Shown here piece after piece: positions 45,527 to 54,438 of a stretch of DNA of 64,000 nucleotides; within the stretch, counting starts at the first letter, position 1, and each line of letters starts with the position of its first letter. The translations under genes were made by a program, and so were the position numbers. Below the pieces are notes generated by a model. The model did no database searches. It worked only from the letters and a program-made list of their open reading frames with translations, and was not told the DNA's origin. Source of the DNA: Aurantibacter_A sp039941195 (GTDB lineage Bacteria; Bacteroidota; Bacteroidia; Flavobacteriales; Flavobacteriaceae); contig NZ_JBDVFA010000106.1 in the NCBI RefSeq assembly GCF_039941195.1, positions 32,848 to 96,847 on the forward strand, given 5' to 3'.

Positions 45527-47002
45527 TTAACGTTTATTAGGTATCATAAATTCTGAAGGTGCGCGTTGATCTATAGTTTCAATCGCTTGCGGTTCCGCTT
45601 TTTTCAATTTATTTCTACCACCGAACTTATATTTGAGACCTAGACCAAAATTGTAATAGTAGTCATCCCTTTTTCCATTGACAACTCCATCCAATTCATC
45701 AGAAAAAGTAAAATTGCTTTCTGCAAAAAGACGAACGTCAATTCGTTTCGATGCCTTATAATTTAATCCTGCCCCAGCTTGAACTTTAGGTGCCGTAATT
45801 TGTGTTGGTTTAGTTTCATCAACATGTCTGATATCGAAAATTACGCCTCCGCCACCATATATATAAGGCGAAAAATTATCATAAGGCAATAAATTCAATT
45901 CAAGATTTAATTGAGCAGCCATATGCTCTCTTTCAAAAGAACTACCACCCTTAAAATTTAAATAATCGACATTTAGGGCGAGACTAAATTTCGGACTTAG
46001 TGTTCTCAGATATCCAAAATTATAGCCTGCCGCAAATGTTTTATTTCCTAAATCTCCATTTAATACAGATGCAGTACCGTTTACAGTAATCGCATTTTTC
46101 GATTCTTCAGTATCTTGTACTCTATCATACAGTAATTGAGATTCTTCAAATTCTTTTTGAGCTTTATAAGCATCCATCAACCTCTTATTAGTTAAACCGC
46201 CATCTTTTGAGGTCCAAAGTCCAGCTTCTATCCCTTCAATTATTAAAGCTTCCAATGCTTTTTCAATCGCATCTTTCATAGCCAATTGTACTGGTTCATT
46301 TTTAGTAAACCCTGTTTCCGCTTCTAACAGCCTTTGAAAACTTACATACCGAAACAAACTCGCATCAACCGATTGCGATAAAATGGTTTTCGACACATAA
46401 ACTGTTTTCAATATCTTACCATTACTGGTTGATACTGCTCTTAAGTAAATTGAAATTCTATCTTGGCGATATTTTGTAGATGCCCCTGCTCCAAAATAAC
46501 GAGCTCCTGCTCCACCTGTAATTATATTGGTATCGTACGAAACGATACCTCCTTCTAAAAGGATACCGGCATATAGTAACGGTGGTAAATTAGGTTGAGG
46601 CGAATTGGTACTGCGGCCGAACTCTTCTCTTGTAGAGCGAATAATGTTACGTTCGTTTAATAAATTACCTAGATTTTCTCTTTCTATGGGTGTAAACCAT
46701 TTAGAATCTTCTAAGGCTTGAATCAACATTGTTGTAGCACCTTGCGAAACCGCTGTACTAAATGTACTTCCTCCTTCTTGCGCTTTATATTGACCCGTTT
46801 GATCTTTAAAATTATAAACACCTACAACAAGCTCTTGATATGGTTCTGGCAAATCTCTTAAGACCTGCGTTTTTGAGGTCAACTCCCCTATTCTAGCGTC
46901 TTGTGGCGTGTAGGGCTGATTAAAATAAGCTCCACACCCTGTTAAAAACAGCGCAAGAAAAGGTATTAAAATACTTAATATTCTTTGAAACATGGGGCGC
47001 AT
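45527..47002 (-). CDS. csgG: CsgG curli secretion channel with C-terminal barrel
   Basis: This lipoprotein has lipobox LTGC. Residues 20-270 match CsgG: VYNFKDQTGQYK, FSTAVSQGATTMLIQALEDSKWF, NLLNERNIIR, GGAGARYFGAGASTKYRQD and SKTILSQSV. CsgG forms the nonameric outer-membrane pore that exports curlin. The remaining 200 residues look like a separate 8-strand barrel (VDYLNFKGG to GLGLKYKFGG), giving 491 aa against about 277 in E. coli. It begins 5 bp after csgF. Confidence 0.9.
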   Translation of the reverse strand: MRPMFQRILSILIPFLALFLTGCGAYFNQPYTPQDARIGELTSKTQVLRDLPEPYQELVVGVYNFKDQTGQYKAQEGGSTFSTAVSQGATTMLIQALEDSKWFTPIERENLGNLLNERNIIRSTREEFGRSTNSPQPNLPPLLYAGILLEGGIVSYDTNIITGGAGARYFGAGASTKYRQDRISIYLRAVSTSNGKILKTVYVSKTILSQSVDASLFRYVSFQRLLEAETGFTKNEPVQLAMKDAIEKALEALIIEGIEAGLWTSKDGGLTNKRLMDAYKAQKEFEESQLLYDRVQDTEESKNAITVNGTASVLNGDLGNKTFAAGYNFGYLRTLSPKFSLALNVDYLNFKGGSSFEREHMAAQLNLELNLLPYDNFSPYIYGGGGVIFDIRHVDETKPTQITAPKVQAGAGLNYKASKRIDVRLFAESNFTFSDELDGVVNGKRDDYYYNFGLGLKYKFGGRNKLKKAEPQAIETIDQRAPSEFMIPNKR

Positions 47003-47007
47003 TTATA

Positions 47008-47403
47008 TTAGTTTGGGACGATAATTTGAGTCTGTTCTCCGGTGATAGTATCCAGTATATTTATGACGAGACCTTCACCAGATTCAAAAATTTCTAAGGC
47101 TAAATCACCTACATTAAAAGAACCTTCTTCAAGCTCTTCTCCAAGTTGAGAGCTAAATACGTTTCGCGATAGACTACTTAATAACTGACTATTTAAATTT
47201 TCTTGAAAACGTTCTAATTCTGTTTGTTCTTCATTAGCAATAGCAGGATCCGTGAAAGAATTCTGCGACTCTGCAGAGCTCAACAACCATTGATAATTAA
47301 AAGTATTACCACCAAATGCAGGATTCACTGGGGTATAAACCATTTGTTGTCCAAAATTGTAACTGGTAACTAGGAATGCCACCACAAAGAAAAATCGTTT
47401 CAT
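47008..47403 (-). CDS. csgF: Curli assembly factor CsgF
   Basis: This 131-aa protein has a signal peptide (to NFGQQ). The N-terminal VYTPVNPAFGGNTFNYQWLLSSAESQN block, especially NPAFGG, is the CsgG-binding segment of CsgF. CsgF sits at the pore mouth and couples curlin to nucleation. It is between csgE and csgG with 5-10 bp gaps. Confidence 0.92.
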   Translation of the reverse strand: MKRFFFVVAFLVTSYNFGQQMVYTPVNPAFGGNTFNYQWLLSSAESQNSFTDPAIANEEQTELERFQENLNSQLLSSLSRNVFSSQLGEELEEGSFNVGDLALEIFESGEGLVINILDTITGEQTQIIVPN

Positions 47404-47413
47404 AGGTTCATAA

Positions 47414-48172
47414 TTAATATCGTGTAATCTGTTCTTTATTTGCTTTTAATCGCTGTAAATAAGTATTCACGCGGTAAATTGAGTTATCTGCCATCGACTT
47501 TAAATACTGGGTTCTCGGGTTAACAAAAAACTGGACCACTACTTCATCTTCAACGAGAATGTTTATTTGAGTGTTACTTCCTATTGCTAAGCGTTCTTCT
47601 ATTTTTACAATCTTATCAGCATTAATATTATTACTCAAATACAACGAATAAAACATATCGTAAAAATCATTTCCGGCCTTAGTTTTGGTATCTTCAATTA
47701 CTACCCCTTTTAAGACAAAACCATCTTCTTTAGATTCTTTTACATCCTTATTTATTTCAGGTTTTGCAAAATTTTTCACCTCATCCTCTTCACCTTCAAT
47801 TCCGTTAAGTACTTTACGATCTTTGCCTACTACTTTATCATTTTCATACACTAATAATAGAATTATAGTTCGGTCGTCATCATTTACGTTAATACTTGTA
47901 TTTGATAGGTTCTTTTTAGCACCAGGTGCCAAAACAAAGCGTCCTTCCTGTTTATTGGTATTGCTATTGTTACCCGATTTAATTACTGATAATACATAGC
48001 GTAAACTTTTGTTTATTTGCGTTTTATTATGGGCCGAACCCGTAATATTTATAATGCTATTATCTTGAATTTCTAGATCAACAGCTGCTGAAACATCCTT
48101 ATTATATATTTGCGAATATGACACCATTGGATGGCATAACAAGCAAATAATAACTATAAATGAATATTTCAT
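47414..48172 (-). CDS. csgE: CsgE with N-terminal CsgH-like domain
   Basis: This 252-aa protein is about twice the usual CsgE. After a signal peptide, residues 25-115 (pattern LRYVLSVIKSG, QEGRFVLAPG, TIILLLVYENDKVV) resemble CsgH, an Ig-like curlin chaperone. Residues 148-252 (FVLKGVVIEDTKTKAGNDF, YSLYLSNN, EERLAIGSNTQINILVED) are CsgE, the specificity cap under CsgG. Presumably the fusion holds curlin unfolded and delivers it to the pore. The CsgE part is secure; CsgH homology is inferred by pattern. Confidence 0.87.
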   Translation of the reverse strand: MKYSFIVIICLLCHPMVSYSQIYNKDVSAAVDLEIQDNSIINITGSAHNKTQINKSLRYVLSVIKSGNNSNTNKQEGRFVLAPGAKKNLSNTSINVNDDDRTIILLLVYENDKVVGKDRKVLNGIEGEEDEVKNFAKPEINKDVKESKEDGFVLKGVVIEDTKTKAGNDFYDMFYSLYLSNNINADKIVKIEERLAIGSNTQINILVEDEVVVQFFVNPRTQYLKSMADNSIYRVNTYLQRLKANKEQITRY

Positions 48173-48188
48173 TTTTATCTTTTTTTAA

Positions 48189-48707
48189 TCAATTGAAATT
48201 GCGAATGGTTATCGATTTCGCGTTTCCCTGAAGGTTCAATTGTATTTTATCTGTTAATGAATTACTACCGAATATCACTACATTTTGTTCATTTCCATTT
48301 TGTATAATATTTCGCTCCAGATTTAAACTTGGGGAATTTCCGTATTCCAATAAAAAATTATTGTTCCCGTTTTGCAGTACGTTTGTGCTGAATGTTTTTG
48401 CGGCTACGTCAATATCCGCATTGTTCGCATTTCCATTTTGCACCAAACTAATGGTACTATAATCCGATTTGGATTGGACTAATGAACTATTATTTGATCC
48501 TATTTGTTGAATGTACACCGAATTGGAAGCTGCTTGTGGTACATTTGATTGAACTTGTGTAACCGATTGTAAGTTTTCAAGTCCTACATCACCAACTAAT
48601 GAAGTGCCAACATCTTCAGCAACTTCTATTTGAGCATATACTACTTTAAAGCCTACAAACAGTAAGGCCATAAGCACATATTTTAATTTGATTTGATGAA
48701 CACGCAT
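48189..48707 (-). CDS. CsgB-like minor curlin
   Basis: Start set at 48707 (MRVHQIKLKYVLMALLF), giving a signal peptide ending VVYAQ. The 172-aa product has about five imperfect curlin repeats, for example YIQQIGSNNSSLVQS and NVLQNGNNNFLLEYG. It is probably the nucleator or minor subunit. It ends 16 bp before csgE. The subunit role is inferred from length, degenerate repeats and position. Confidence 0.8.
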   Translation of the reverse strand: MRVHQIKLKYVLMALLFVGFKVVYAQIEVAEDVGTSLVGDVGLENLQSVTQVQSNVPQAASNSVYIQQIGSNNSSLVQSKSDYSTISLVQNGNANNADIDVAAKTFSTNVLQNGNNNFLLEYGNSPSLNLERNIIQNGNEQNVVIFGSNSLTDKIQLNLQGNAKSITIRNFN

Positions 48708-48845
48708 AGTTTTGGTTCGTTTGATGTGATTAAATTTCGTAAACAATCTGACCTTTTTAAAAAATAATGGTTCAACGTGCCAGTTAATCGCTTACTTGCT
48801 ATTTGTCAACACTTTAACAGCTGTATTAAAGTGATAATCTAATAA

Positions 48846-48874
48846 ATGGGATGACGATATTATCGCCATCCCAT
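48846..48874 (-). promoter_or_regulatory. Hairpin between csgA and csgB
   Basis: On the minus strand a 13-bp stem, ATGGGATGGCGAT/ATCGTCATCCCAT (one G-T pair), closes an AAT loop just after the csgA stop. No long T-run follows. It is likely a 3' stabiliser or partial terminator that keeps csgA mRNA in excess over the downstream genes. Confidence 0.6.
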
Positions 48875-48899
48875 TAATACTTCAAAATTTAAAAGGGAA

Positions 48900-50528
48900 T
48901 TAGTTTTGAATTACATTGGCCGTATTATTAGAACCAACTTGCATTACATCACTATCTTGAAATGAACCAGATTGATTTACAAAAGCTCTATTATTATTAC
49001 CACCAGATTGGTTAACTAAACTTAAGTGACCAAAGCCATCTTGTGTAACCCGTGCTACGCCATGGTTACCATCTTGTACAATATCACTAACGTTTAATTC
49101 ACCTGTTTGATTTAAAACAGCTGTGTTATTATTACCTGATTGGTTGATACCACTAACATTTAAAGTCAAAATACCTCCACCAGACTGAGTTGCTCTAGCT
49201 GTATTACCGCTACCGCCTTGCATTATATTGCTAACGTTTGTTCCTGTTTGCTCAACTACAGCGGTATTGTTATTAAGAATTTGATCAATATTACTAATAT
49301 TACCATTCGTTTGTGTTACTCTGGCCGTATTATTATTTCCTTCTTGATTAATTGTACTAAAGTTAAGATCTGTTTGATCTACTTTAGCTTTATTGCCATT
49401 TCCAGATTGATCAATATCACTAATGTTACCAGCAACAAAAAGTAAATTTGCACCATCTTGAGTTACATTAGCATTATTATTACTACCTGATTGGTTTATG
49501 TAGCTTTCATCCCAGACTCCAGCTGTTTGAGTAACACGTGCTGTATTACCATTACCTCCTAATTCCTGTTCTATCATACTATAGTTATTACGATTTGCTT
49601 GACTAACTACAGCTGTACTATTCGTACCCTCTTGCAAAATGTCACTATCTGAATTTCTCCCTGCCTGATCTACTCTAGCCGTATTACTATCGCCCGTTTG
49701 ATCAATATCACTATCTGCGTTCCTTCCTTCTTGCGCAACTCTAGCAGTATTGCCATTACCAGATTGATTAATATCACTCAAAGAGCTATTACCATCTTGG
49801 AAACTATTGGCTACGTTATTATTCCCACTTTGATCAATAAATATCTCTCCAGTATTATTAGCGTTCCATTGCTCAGTAATCGCCCTATTCCCATCACCCG
49901 ATTGATTGATTGTAGTAAGATCAAAAGAACCATCTTGATCAATTTTTGCAAAGTTGTTATTACCGGTAACATCTATAGTTGCCATATTTTCCTCTGCAGT
50001 AAAGTGTTGACGGATTTCAGCATAATTACCATTCGCATTACCCGTTCCTCCTTCGTCACCAATCTTTATATAAGCTTCATTATTATCACCTACCTGCTCA
50101 GTCCATGTTGTATTTCCATTTCCGTAAATATCAACCCCTCGTGGAGCAGCAGAAAACTCAGCTCCTGGATGCAAATTGTTATTATTTGAACCTTTTTGAT
50201 CCATTTTAACCTTGTTTCTGTCCCCAGCTACATAAATAACAGCATTATTATTCTCACCTGATGCTAATTGATTAACCGTAACTTTATTACCATCTGAACC
50301 TCCATTACCAGCAATCTGAATTACAGAATTCTGATCACTATCTTCTTGAGTAACATTTGTTTTATTGTTGTTTCCATAAACTCTAACAACCGATCTGTGA
50401 TCATCAGCTGTTTGCGTAACATTACCGGTATTTCCACTGCCATTTTGGCTAACGCTACTTGTACTTTGAGCACTTACATAGACACCCATTGATAGCGCGA
50501 TTGCGCCTAAAATCATTTTTTTGTTCAT
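48900..50528 (-). CDS. csgA: Large curlin major subunit CsgA-like
   Basis: The 542-aa protein has a signal peptide (to YVSAQ) and about twenty curlin repeats of 22-24 residues with the pattern SxIxQxGxxNxAxVxQ, e.g. INQSGNGNTARVAQEG. E. coli CsgA has five. Each repeat forms one strand-turn-strand rung of the amyloid. N-terminal repeats are more degenerate than those after residue 200. It is the first gene of the operon and ends NTANVIQN. Confidence 0.9.
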   Translation of the reverse strand: MNKKMILGAIALSMGVYVSAQSTSSVSQNGSGNTGNVTQTADDHRSVVRVYGNNNKTNVTQEDSDQNSVIQIAGNGGSDGNKVTVNQLASGENNNAVIYVAGDRNKVKMDQKGSNNNNLHPGAEFSAAPRGVDIYGNGNTTWTEQVGDNNEAYIKIGDEGGTGNANGNYAEIRQHFTAEENMATIDVTGNNNFAKIDQDGSFDLTTINQSGDGNRAITEQWNANNTGEIFIDQSGNNNVANSFQDGNSSLSDINQSGNGNTARVAQEGRNADSDIDQTGDSNTARVDQAGRNSDSDILQEGTNSTAVVSQANRNNYSMIEQELGGNGNTARVTQTAGVWDESYINQSGSNNNANVTQDGANLLFVAGNISDIDQSGNGNKAKVDQTDLNFSTINQEGNNNTARVTQTNGNISNIDQILNNNTAVVEQTGTNVSNIMQGGSGNTARATQSGGGILTLNVSGINQSGNNNTAVLNQTGELNVSDIVQDGNHGVARVTQDGFGHLSLVNQSGGNNNRAFVNQSGSFQDSDVMQVGSNNTANVIQN

Positions 50529-51110
50529 AATACTAATGGTTTAAAGGTTATAAATTAATTGTGTTACTATTCTAATTAATTGAAATTCAGCACTTAACAA
50601 ATAGCTAAATGTTGTTTAAACCAAGGCATACGAAAGCGTCATTCTTAAGATATGTGGGGTATCGAAAAAAATTGTTTACTACTAAAATGTCGGGGGAATG
50701 AAACGATAAATCATTTCAAAAAAATTGCATTACGAGGAAATTATTAATGCAATATTATGAGTCACTAAACTAGAGCTATTTTAACATTTCAAATTTAATT
50801 TATCGTTGAAATGCACATTGTTTTCGTCAAACGGTAAAAATGTCTGCTAAAAAATGTTAAATCGTTATTTTTAGTATGCAAATTTTATCATATCGTCAGT
50901 TGTAATCTTACAAAAAAAGTCAGAATTATAATAACATATTGGTTATCAATAATTTAACCAAAAAGACAAAGTAAGGGCATCATCCATGTTAGTACTATTT
51001 CACACAAACTAATGGCTTCCAAAATACTTAGCAGAAGATTATATACAGCGGTTCTATACTATGTAAACAATAAATAAATTACTAGAAAAATAAGGGAAGT
51101 GTTGACAAAT
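50529..51110 (-). promoter_or_regulatory. Long upstream region of the curli operon
   Basis: This 582-bp stretch has no credible gene. It contains a 10-bp inverted repeat AACGATAAAT (50702-50711)/ATTTATCGTT (50798-50807), GAAATG/CATTTC elements beside both arms, and many A/T tracts. No perfect TTG-N19-TAnnTTTG is visible close to csgA. Its size suggests complex control of curli expression. Confidence 0.4.
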
Positions 51111-51944
51111 TTAAAACTTACCATAAATTCCGGCACCTAAAACTGCTCGCCGTGGTACATTATTACCGGAAATGGCACCGGTGTAATTCGCAAGAACTCC
51201 AAAATTATCTGTTGCTTCAAAAATCAGCTTAAATCCATATGCGACATACTCTTGGTCATTTACATAAAACCCAGTCACCAAATTAGAGGCTGGTAAAACA
51301 ACGTCTCCGTTGTTAAAGGAAGTTGAGGAATTTAAAAATCCAATCGTCCATAAGCGCTTTAGAGGTTGGGCTCCCAACTCGGCATCAAAAACAAAACTAG
51401 AACTGTAATCGTTAAAACGAATGTCAACTCCTGTAGACCCTTGTGCATAAAAAGGACCAAAACTTCTTCCAACATTAATTTTCGGTGAAACCGTATAAGT
51501 ATCATAACCACTTCGCAATCCTGAATATTCAAAAAACTTGCCCGAATTTAGTCCAAGATTCAATTGAGCTGCTACAGCCCAGGTGCCTTTGTGTAATTGT
51601 TGTTTTACACCAATGGTAATATTACCCAATGCGGTTTCGGAACCTTCTATTGTAATCGGAGTAGCATTTGCATCCACCAATCCTTCAGCTTTTATCATGC
51701 GAATGGGCAGACTTAGCACCACAGTGGTTTTATCGCTTAGCCCATACTCCGAGTATATTTGAATTGTATTATCGGTTAACTTTCTTTCCGACTGATACCC
51801 GGGATCACCATAAATGCCGGAATACCCGCTAATACTATAATAGGATAACTGCGTATACACTTCGTTTTTAGATTTCGTCCATGCCCCTTGAGAAAACAAA
51901 GCGACACTAAAAAGCAATGCAAATAATACGGTGAACTTTTTCAT
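51111..51944 (-). CDS. Outer-membrane beta-barrel protein
   Basis: This 277-aa protein has a signal peptide ending ALFSQ and amphipathic strands throughout, with typical outer-membrane barrel segments (GLSDKTTVVLSLPIRM, GNITIGVKQQL, AVLGAGIYGKF). A phenol-degradation/FadL-like transporter barrel is possible. It is 97 bp downstream of GSIII on the same strand and may be co-transcribed. Confidence 0.72.
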   Translation of the reverse strand: MKKFTVLFALLFSVALFSQGAWTKSKNEVYTQLSYYSISGYSGIYGDPGYQSERKLTDNTIQIYSEYGLSDKTTVVLSLPIRMIKAEGLVDANATPITIEGSETALGNITIGVKQQLHKGTWAVAAQLNLGLNSGKFFEYSGLRSGYDTYTVSPKINVGRSFGPFYAQGSTGVDIRFNDYSSSFVFDAELGAQPLKRLWTIGFLNSSTSFNNGDVVLPASNLVTGFYVNDQEYVAYGFKLIFEATDNFGVLANYTGAISGNNVPRRAVLGAGIYGKF

Positions 51945-52041
51945 ACAATCAATATTTATGAATTGCTTAGTGTTATAAATAACTTAAAACTTACAGCAAT
52001 TTCGAAGAAAACCACCAATATTCGATAAACGTATAGGTGCT

Positions 52042-54228
52042 TTAATTGGTAAATAACAATTCTTGATACTTTGCTAAGGGCCACAAACGGTCATCTAATA
52101 TTCGTTCCAAGCGATCTGAATGATACCGAATTTTTTCAAAATATGGTTTTACCGTTTCGCAATAAGCTATCGCCTTTTTATTAGAATCGGTTATGGTATT
52201 GGCATCTTTTCTAGCTTTAGTCATGGCATCACATTCTTTCTTTAATTCCGAAATATGAGCTATAAGGTCTTCTAAAATAATGTGCTGTGTCTCCGTCATT
52301 TTTTTATAATCCGCGCCATAGATATTTTTTAATCCTGAAATATTTGCCACAACCTTAGTTTGATATTCCAAGCATGATGGTAAAACATGATTATTTACCA
52401 ACTCATTAAGTACTCTACCCTCAATTTGATTGTTTAAAATATAAGCCTCTAAATCAACTTCTTGCCGCGCTCTTAGCTCAACTTCACTCAGCACCTTCAT
52501 ACTGTCAAAAAGTTCAATACTCTCTTTAGCAGTCATTACTGCTAATGCTTCTGGTGTATTTTTATTATTGCTTAGCTTTCGTTTTTTCGCTTCCTTTTCC
52601 CAATCAATACTATAGCCATCCCCATCAAAACGAATTCTTTTCGAGGTTTTAATATATTCACGTAATACATTAAAAACTGCTTCATCCTTTTTAAGATTCT
52701 TACCATCGACCAGAAGATCAACTTCCTTTTTAAATTCTCTAAGTTGCTTGGCGACTATGGTATTTAAAACGGTCATCGGTTTTGCACAATTGGTGGTTGA
52801 CCCTACGCCACGCATTTCAAATTTATTTCCAGTAAAAGCAAATGCCGAGGTTCTGTTGCGGTCGGTATTGTCCAATAATATTTCAGGAATTTTCCCTACA
52901 ACGTTTAATTTTAATTCCGTTTTTTCTTCCGGTGATAATTTTCCTTTGGATACCCCTTCTAATTCATCCAATACATTGCTCAATTGCTTCCCAATAAAAA
53001 TTGAAATAATTGTCGGGGGCGCCTCACCACCACCTAATCGATGGTCGTTACTTGCTGAAGCAATAGACGAACGCAATAATTCTTCGTAAGTATCTACAGC
53101 TTTAATCGTATTAACAAAAAAGGTGAGAAACTGTAAATTCTTCATTGGCGTAGAACCCGGACGTAATAAATTCACCCCTGTATCTGTTGCTAATGACCAA
53201 TTGTTATGTTTACCAGATCCATTTACACCTGCAAATGGTTTCTCATGAAAGAGCACTTTAAAATTATGGCGATCTGCAATCTTATCCATCACATCCATCA
53301 AAAGCAAATTGTGATCAACTGCCAAATTCGCTTCCTCAAAAACAGGTGCCAATTCAAATTGATTGGGGGCAACTTCATTATGTCTTGTCTTTACAGGAAT
53401 TCCTAATTTGGTACATTCAATTTCCAAATCCATTATAAAGTTTAATGCTCTCGATGGAATTACTCCAAAGTAGTGGTCATCTAACTGTTGTCCTTTGGCA
53501 GCTAAATTTCCAACTAGCGTTCTCCCGGTTAACATTACATCTGGTCTCGAGTTCGCTAGGGCTTTATCAATTAAAAAGAACTCTTGTTCCCAACCTAAAG
53601 TTGCATTTACCTTTGCAACAGTTTTATCAAAATATTTCGCCACAGCCGTAGCAGCATCATCTACGGCATTTAGTGCTCGTAATAATGGTGCTTTATTATC
53701 TAATGCCTCCCCAGTATACGCCACAAAAATTGTAGGTATGCATAGCGTAGTTCCATAAATAAAAGCTGGTGAAGTAGGATCCCATGCTGTATAACCTCTA
53801 GCTTCAAAAGTATTTCGAATGCCTCCGTTGGGAAAGCTGGATGCATCTGGTTCTTGTTGCACCAATTGTCCACCTCCAAATTTCTCTAGGGCTCTTCCGT
53901 CATCTAATAAATCGAAAAAAGCATCGTGCTTTTCTGCTGTAGTTCCTGTTAAAGGTTGAAACCAATGTGTATAATGTGTAGCTCCTTTTCCAATTGCCCA
54001 ACCTTTCATTGCTTCCGCGACTTGATCTGCAATTTTGCGATCAATTTTAGATCCTGAAAAAATTGCACCTTTTACGCTTTCGAACGCTTCCTTAGTAAGG
54101 TGTTGCAACATGCGTTCTTCATTAAAAACATTTTGCGCATAAAGTTCTGAACGTCTGCCAGTTTCTTCAATCGTAACCGGCTTTCTATTTCTACTTTCTA
54201 AAACGGCCTGAAATCGTAATTTCGACAT
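52042..54228 (-). CDS. glnN: Glutamine synthetase type III
   Basis: This 728-aa GSIII assimilates ammonium into glutamine using ATP. Length and motifs such as HKAFFDLLDD-type N-terminus, LGWEQEFFLID, ARGYTAWDPTSPAF, VNGSGKHNNWS and GGGEAPPTIISIFIG match the family, which is dodecameric. It is divergent from GSII, and a -7 box TACTTTTG (54249-54256, minus strand) lies before it. Confidence 0.94.
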   Translation of the reverse strand: MSKLRFQAVLESRNRKPVTIEETGRRSELYAQNVFNEERMLQHLTKEAFESVKGAIFSGSKIDRKIADQVAEAMKGWAIGKGATHYTHWFQPLTGTTAEKHDAFFDLLDDGRALEKFGGGQLVQQEPDASSFPNGGIRNTFEARGYTAWDPTSPAFIYGTTLCIPTIFVAYTGEALDNKAPLLRALNAVDDAATAVAKYFDKTVAKVNATLGWEQEFFLIDKALANSRPDVMLTGRTLVGNLAAKGQQLDDHYFGVIPSRALNFIMDLEIECTKLGIPVKTRHNEVAPNQFELAPVFEEANLAVDHNLLLMDVMDKIADRHNFKVLFHEKPFAGVNGSGKHNNWSLATDTGVNLLRPGSTPMKNLQFLTFFVNTIKAVDTYEELLRSSIASASNDHRLGGGEAPPTIISIFIGKQLSNVLDELEGVSKGKLSPEEKTELKLNVVGKIPEILLDNTDRNRTSAFAFTGNKFEMRGVGSTTNCAKPMTVLNTIVAKQLREFKKEVDLLVDGKNLKKDEAVFNVLREYIKTSKRIRFDGDGYSIDWEKEAKKRKLSNNKNTPEALAVMTAKESIELFDSMKVLSEVELRARQEVDLEAYILNNQIEGRVLNELVNNHVLPSCLEYQTKVVANISGLKNIYGADYKKMTETQHIILEDLIAHISELKKECDAMTKARKDANTITDSNKKAIAYCETVKPYFEKIRYHSDRLERILDDRLWPLAKYQELLFTN

Positions 54229-54298
54229 ATCACAATAATTTGAGCGGACAAAAGTACCTATTATGCATTTTATAAAAAAAAGATAAACTAATTATTAT

Positions 54299-54316
54299 AC
54301 CCATAAAAAAATAGGG
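54299..54316. promoter_or_regulatory. Dyad C between GSIII and GSII (ACCC-N11-GGG)
   Basis: ACCC (54299-54302), 11 A/T-rich bases, GGG (54314-54316). Its flank TAGGGGGTTATTAATA resembles TAGGGTTATTTATA after dyad B of glnB. It is about 52 bp before dyad D and about 64 bp before the inferred GSIII start, so it could serve both divergent genes. Confidence 0.55.
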
Positions 54317-54350
54317 GGTTATTAATAAAATATCAATTTTTTTAAATTTT

Positions 54351-54393
54351 ACCCCCTTACTTCTAGGCTCATTCACAAAAAATCATATTTTTG
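54351..54393 (+). promoter_or_regulatory. Dyad D and -7 box of GSII
   Basis: ACCC (54351-54354), 11 bp, GGC (54366-54368, one mismatch to GGG). TATTTTTG (54386-54393) is a full -7 box starting 35 bp after the dyad. No TTG is at the -33 place. The geometry copies that at glnB. Confidence 0.55.
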
Positions 54394-54438
54394 TTTGTCT
54401 TAAAAAATTTATTTATTTAAATCAAACTATCAATAATT

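Noticed and set aside
49698..50189. 163-residue open frame antisense to csgA
   Set aside because: It arises from the repeat composition of the curlin gene read backwards; the product is Ile/Thr-rich low-complexity sequence with no start signal.
48900..50528. Regular short repeats that might suggest a CRISPR array
   Set aside because: They are protein-coding curlin repeats in one open frame with degenerate codons and no constant repeat plus unique spacer.
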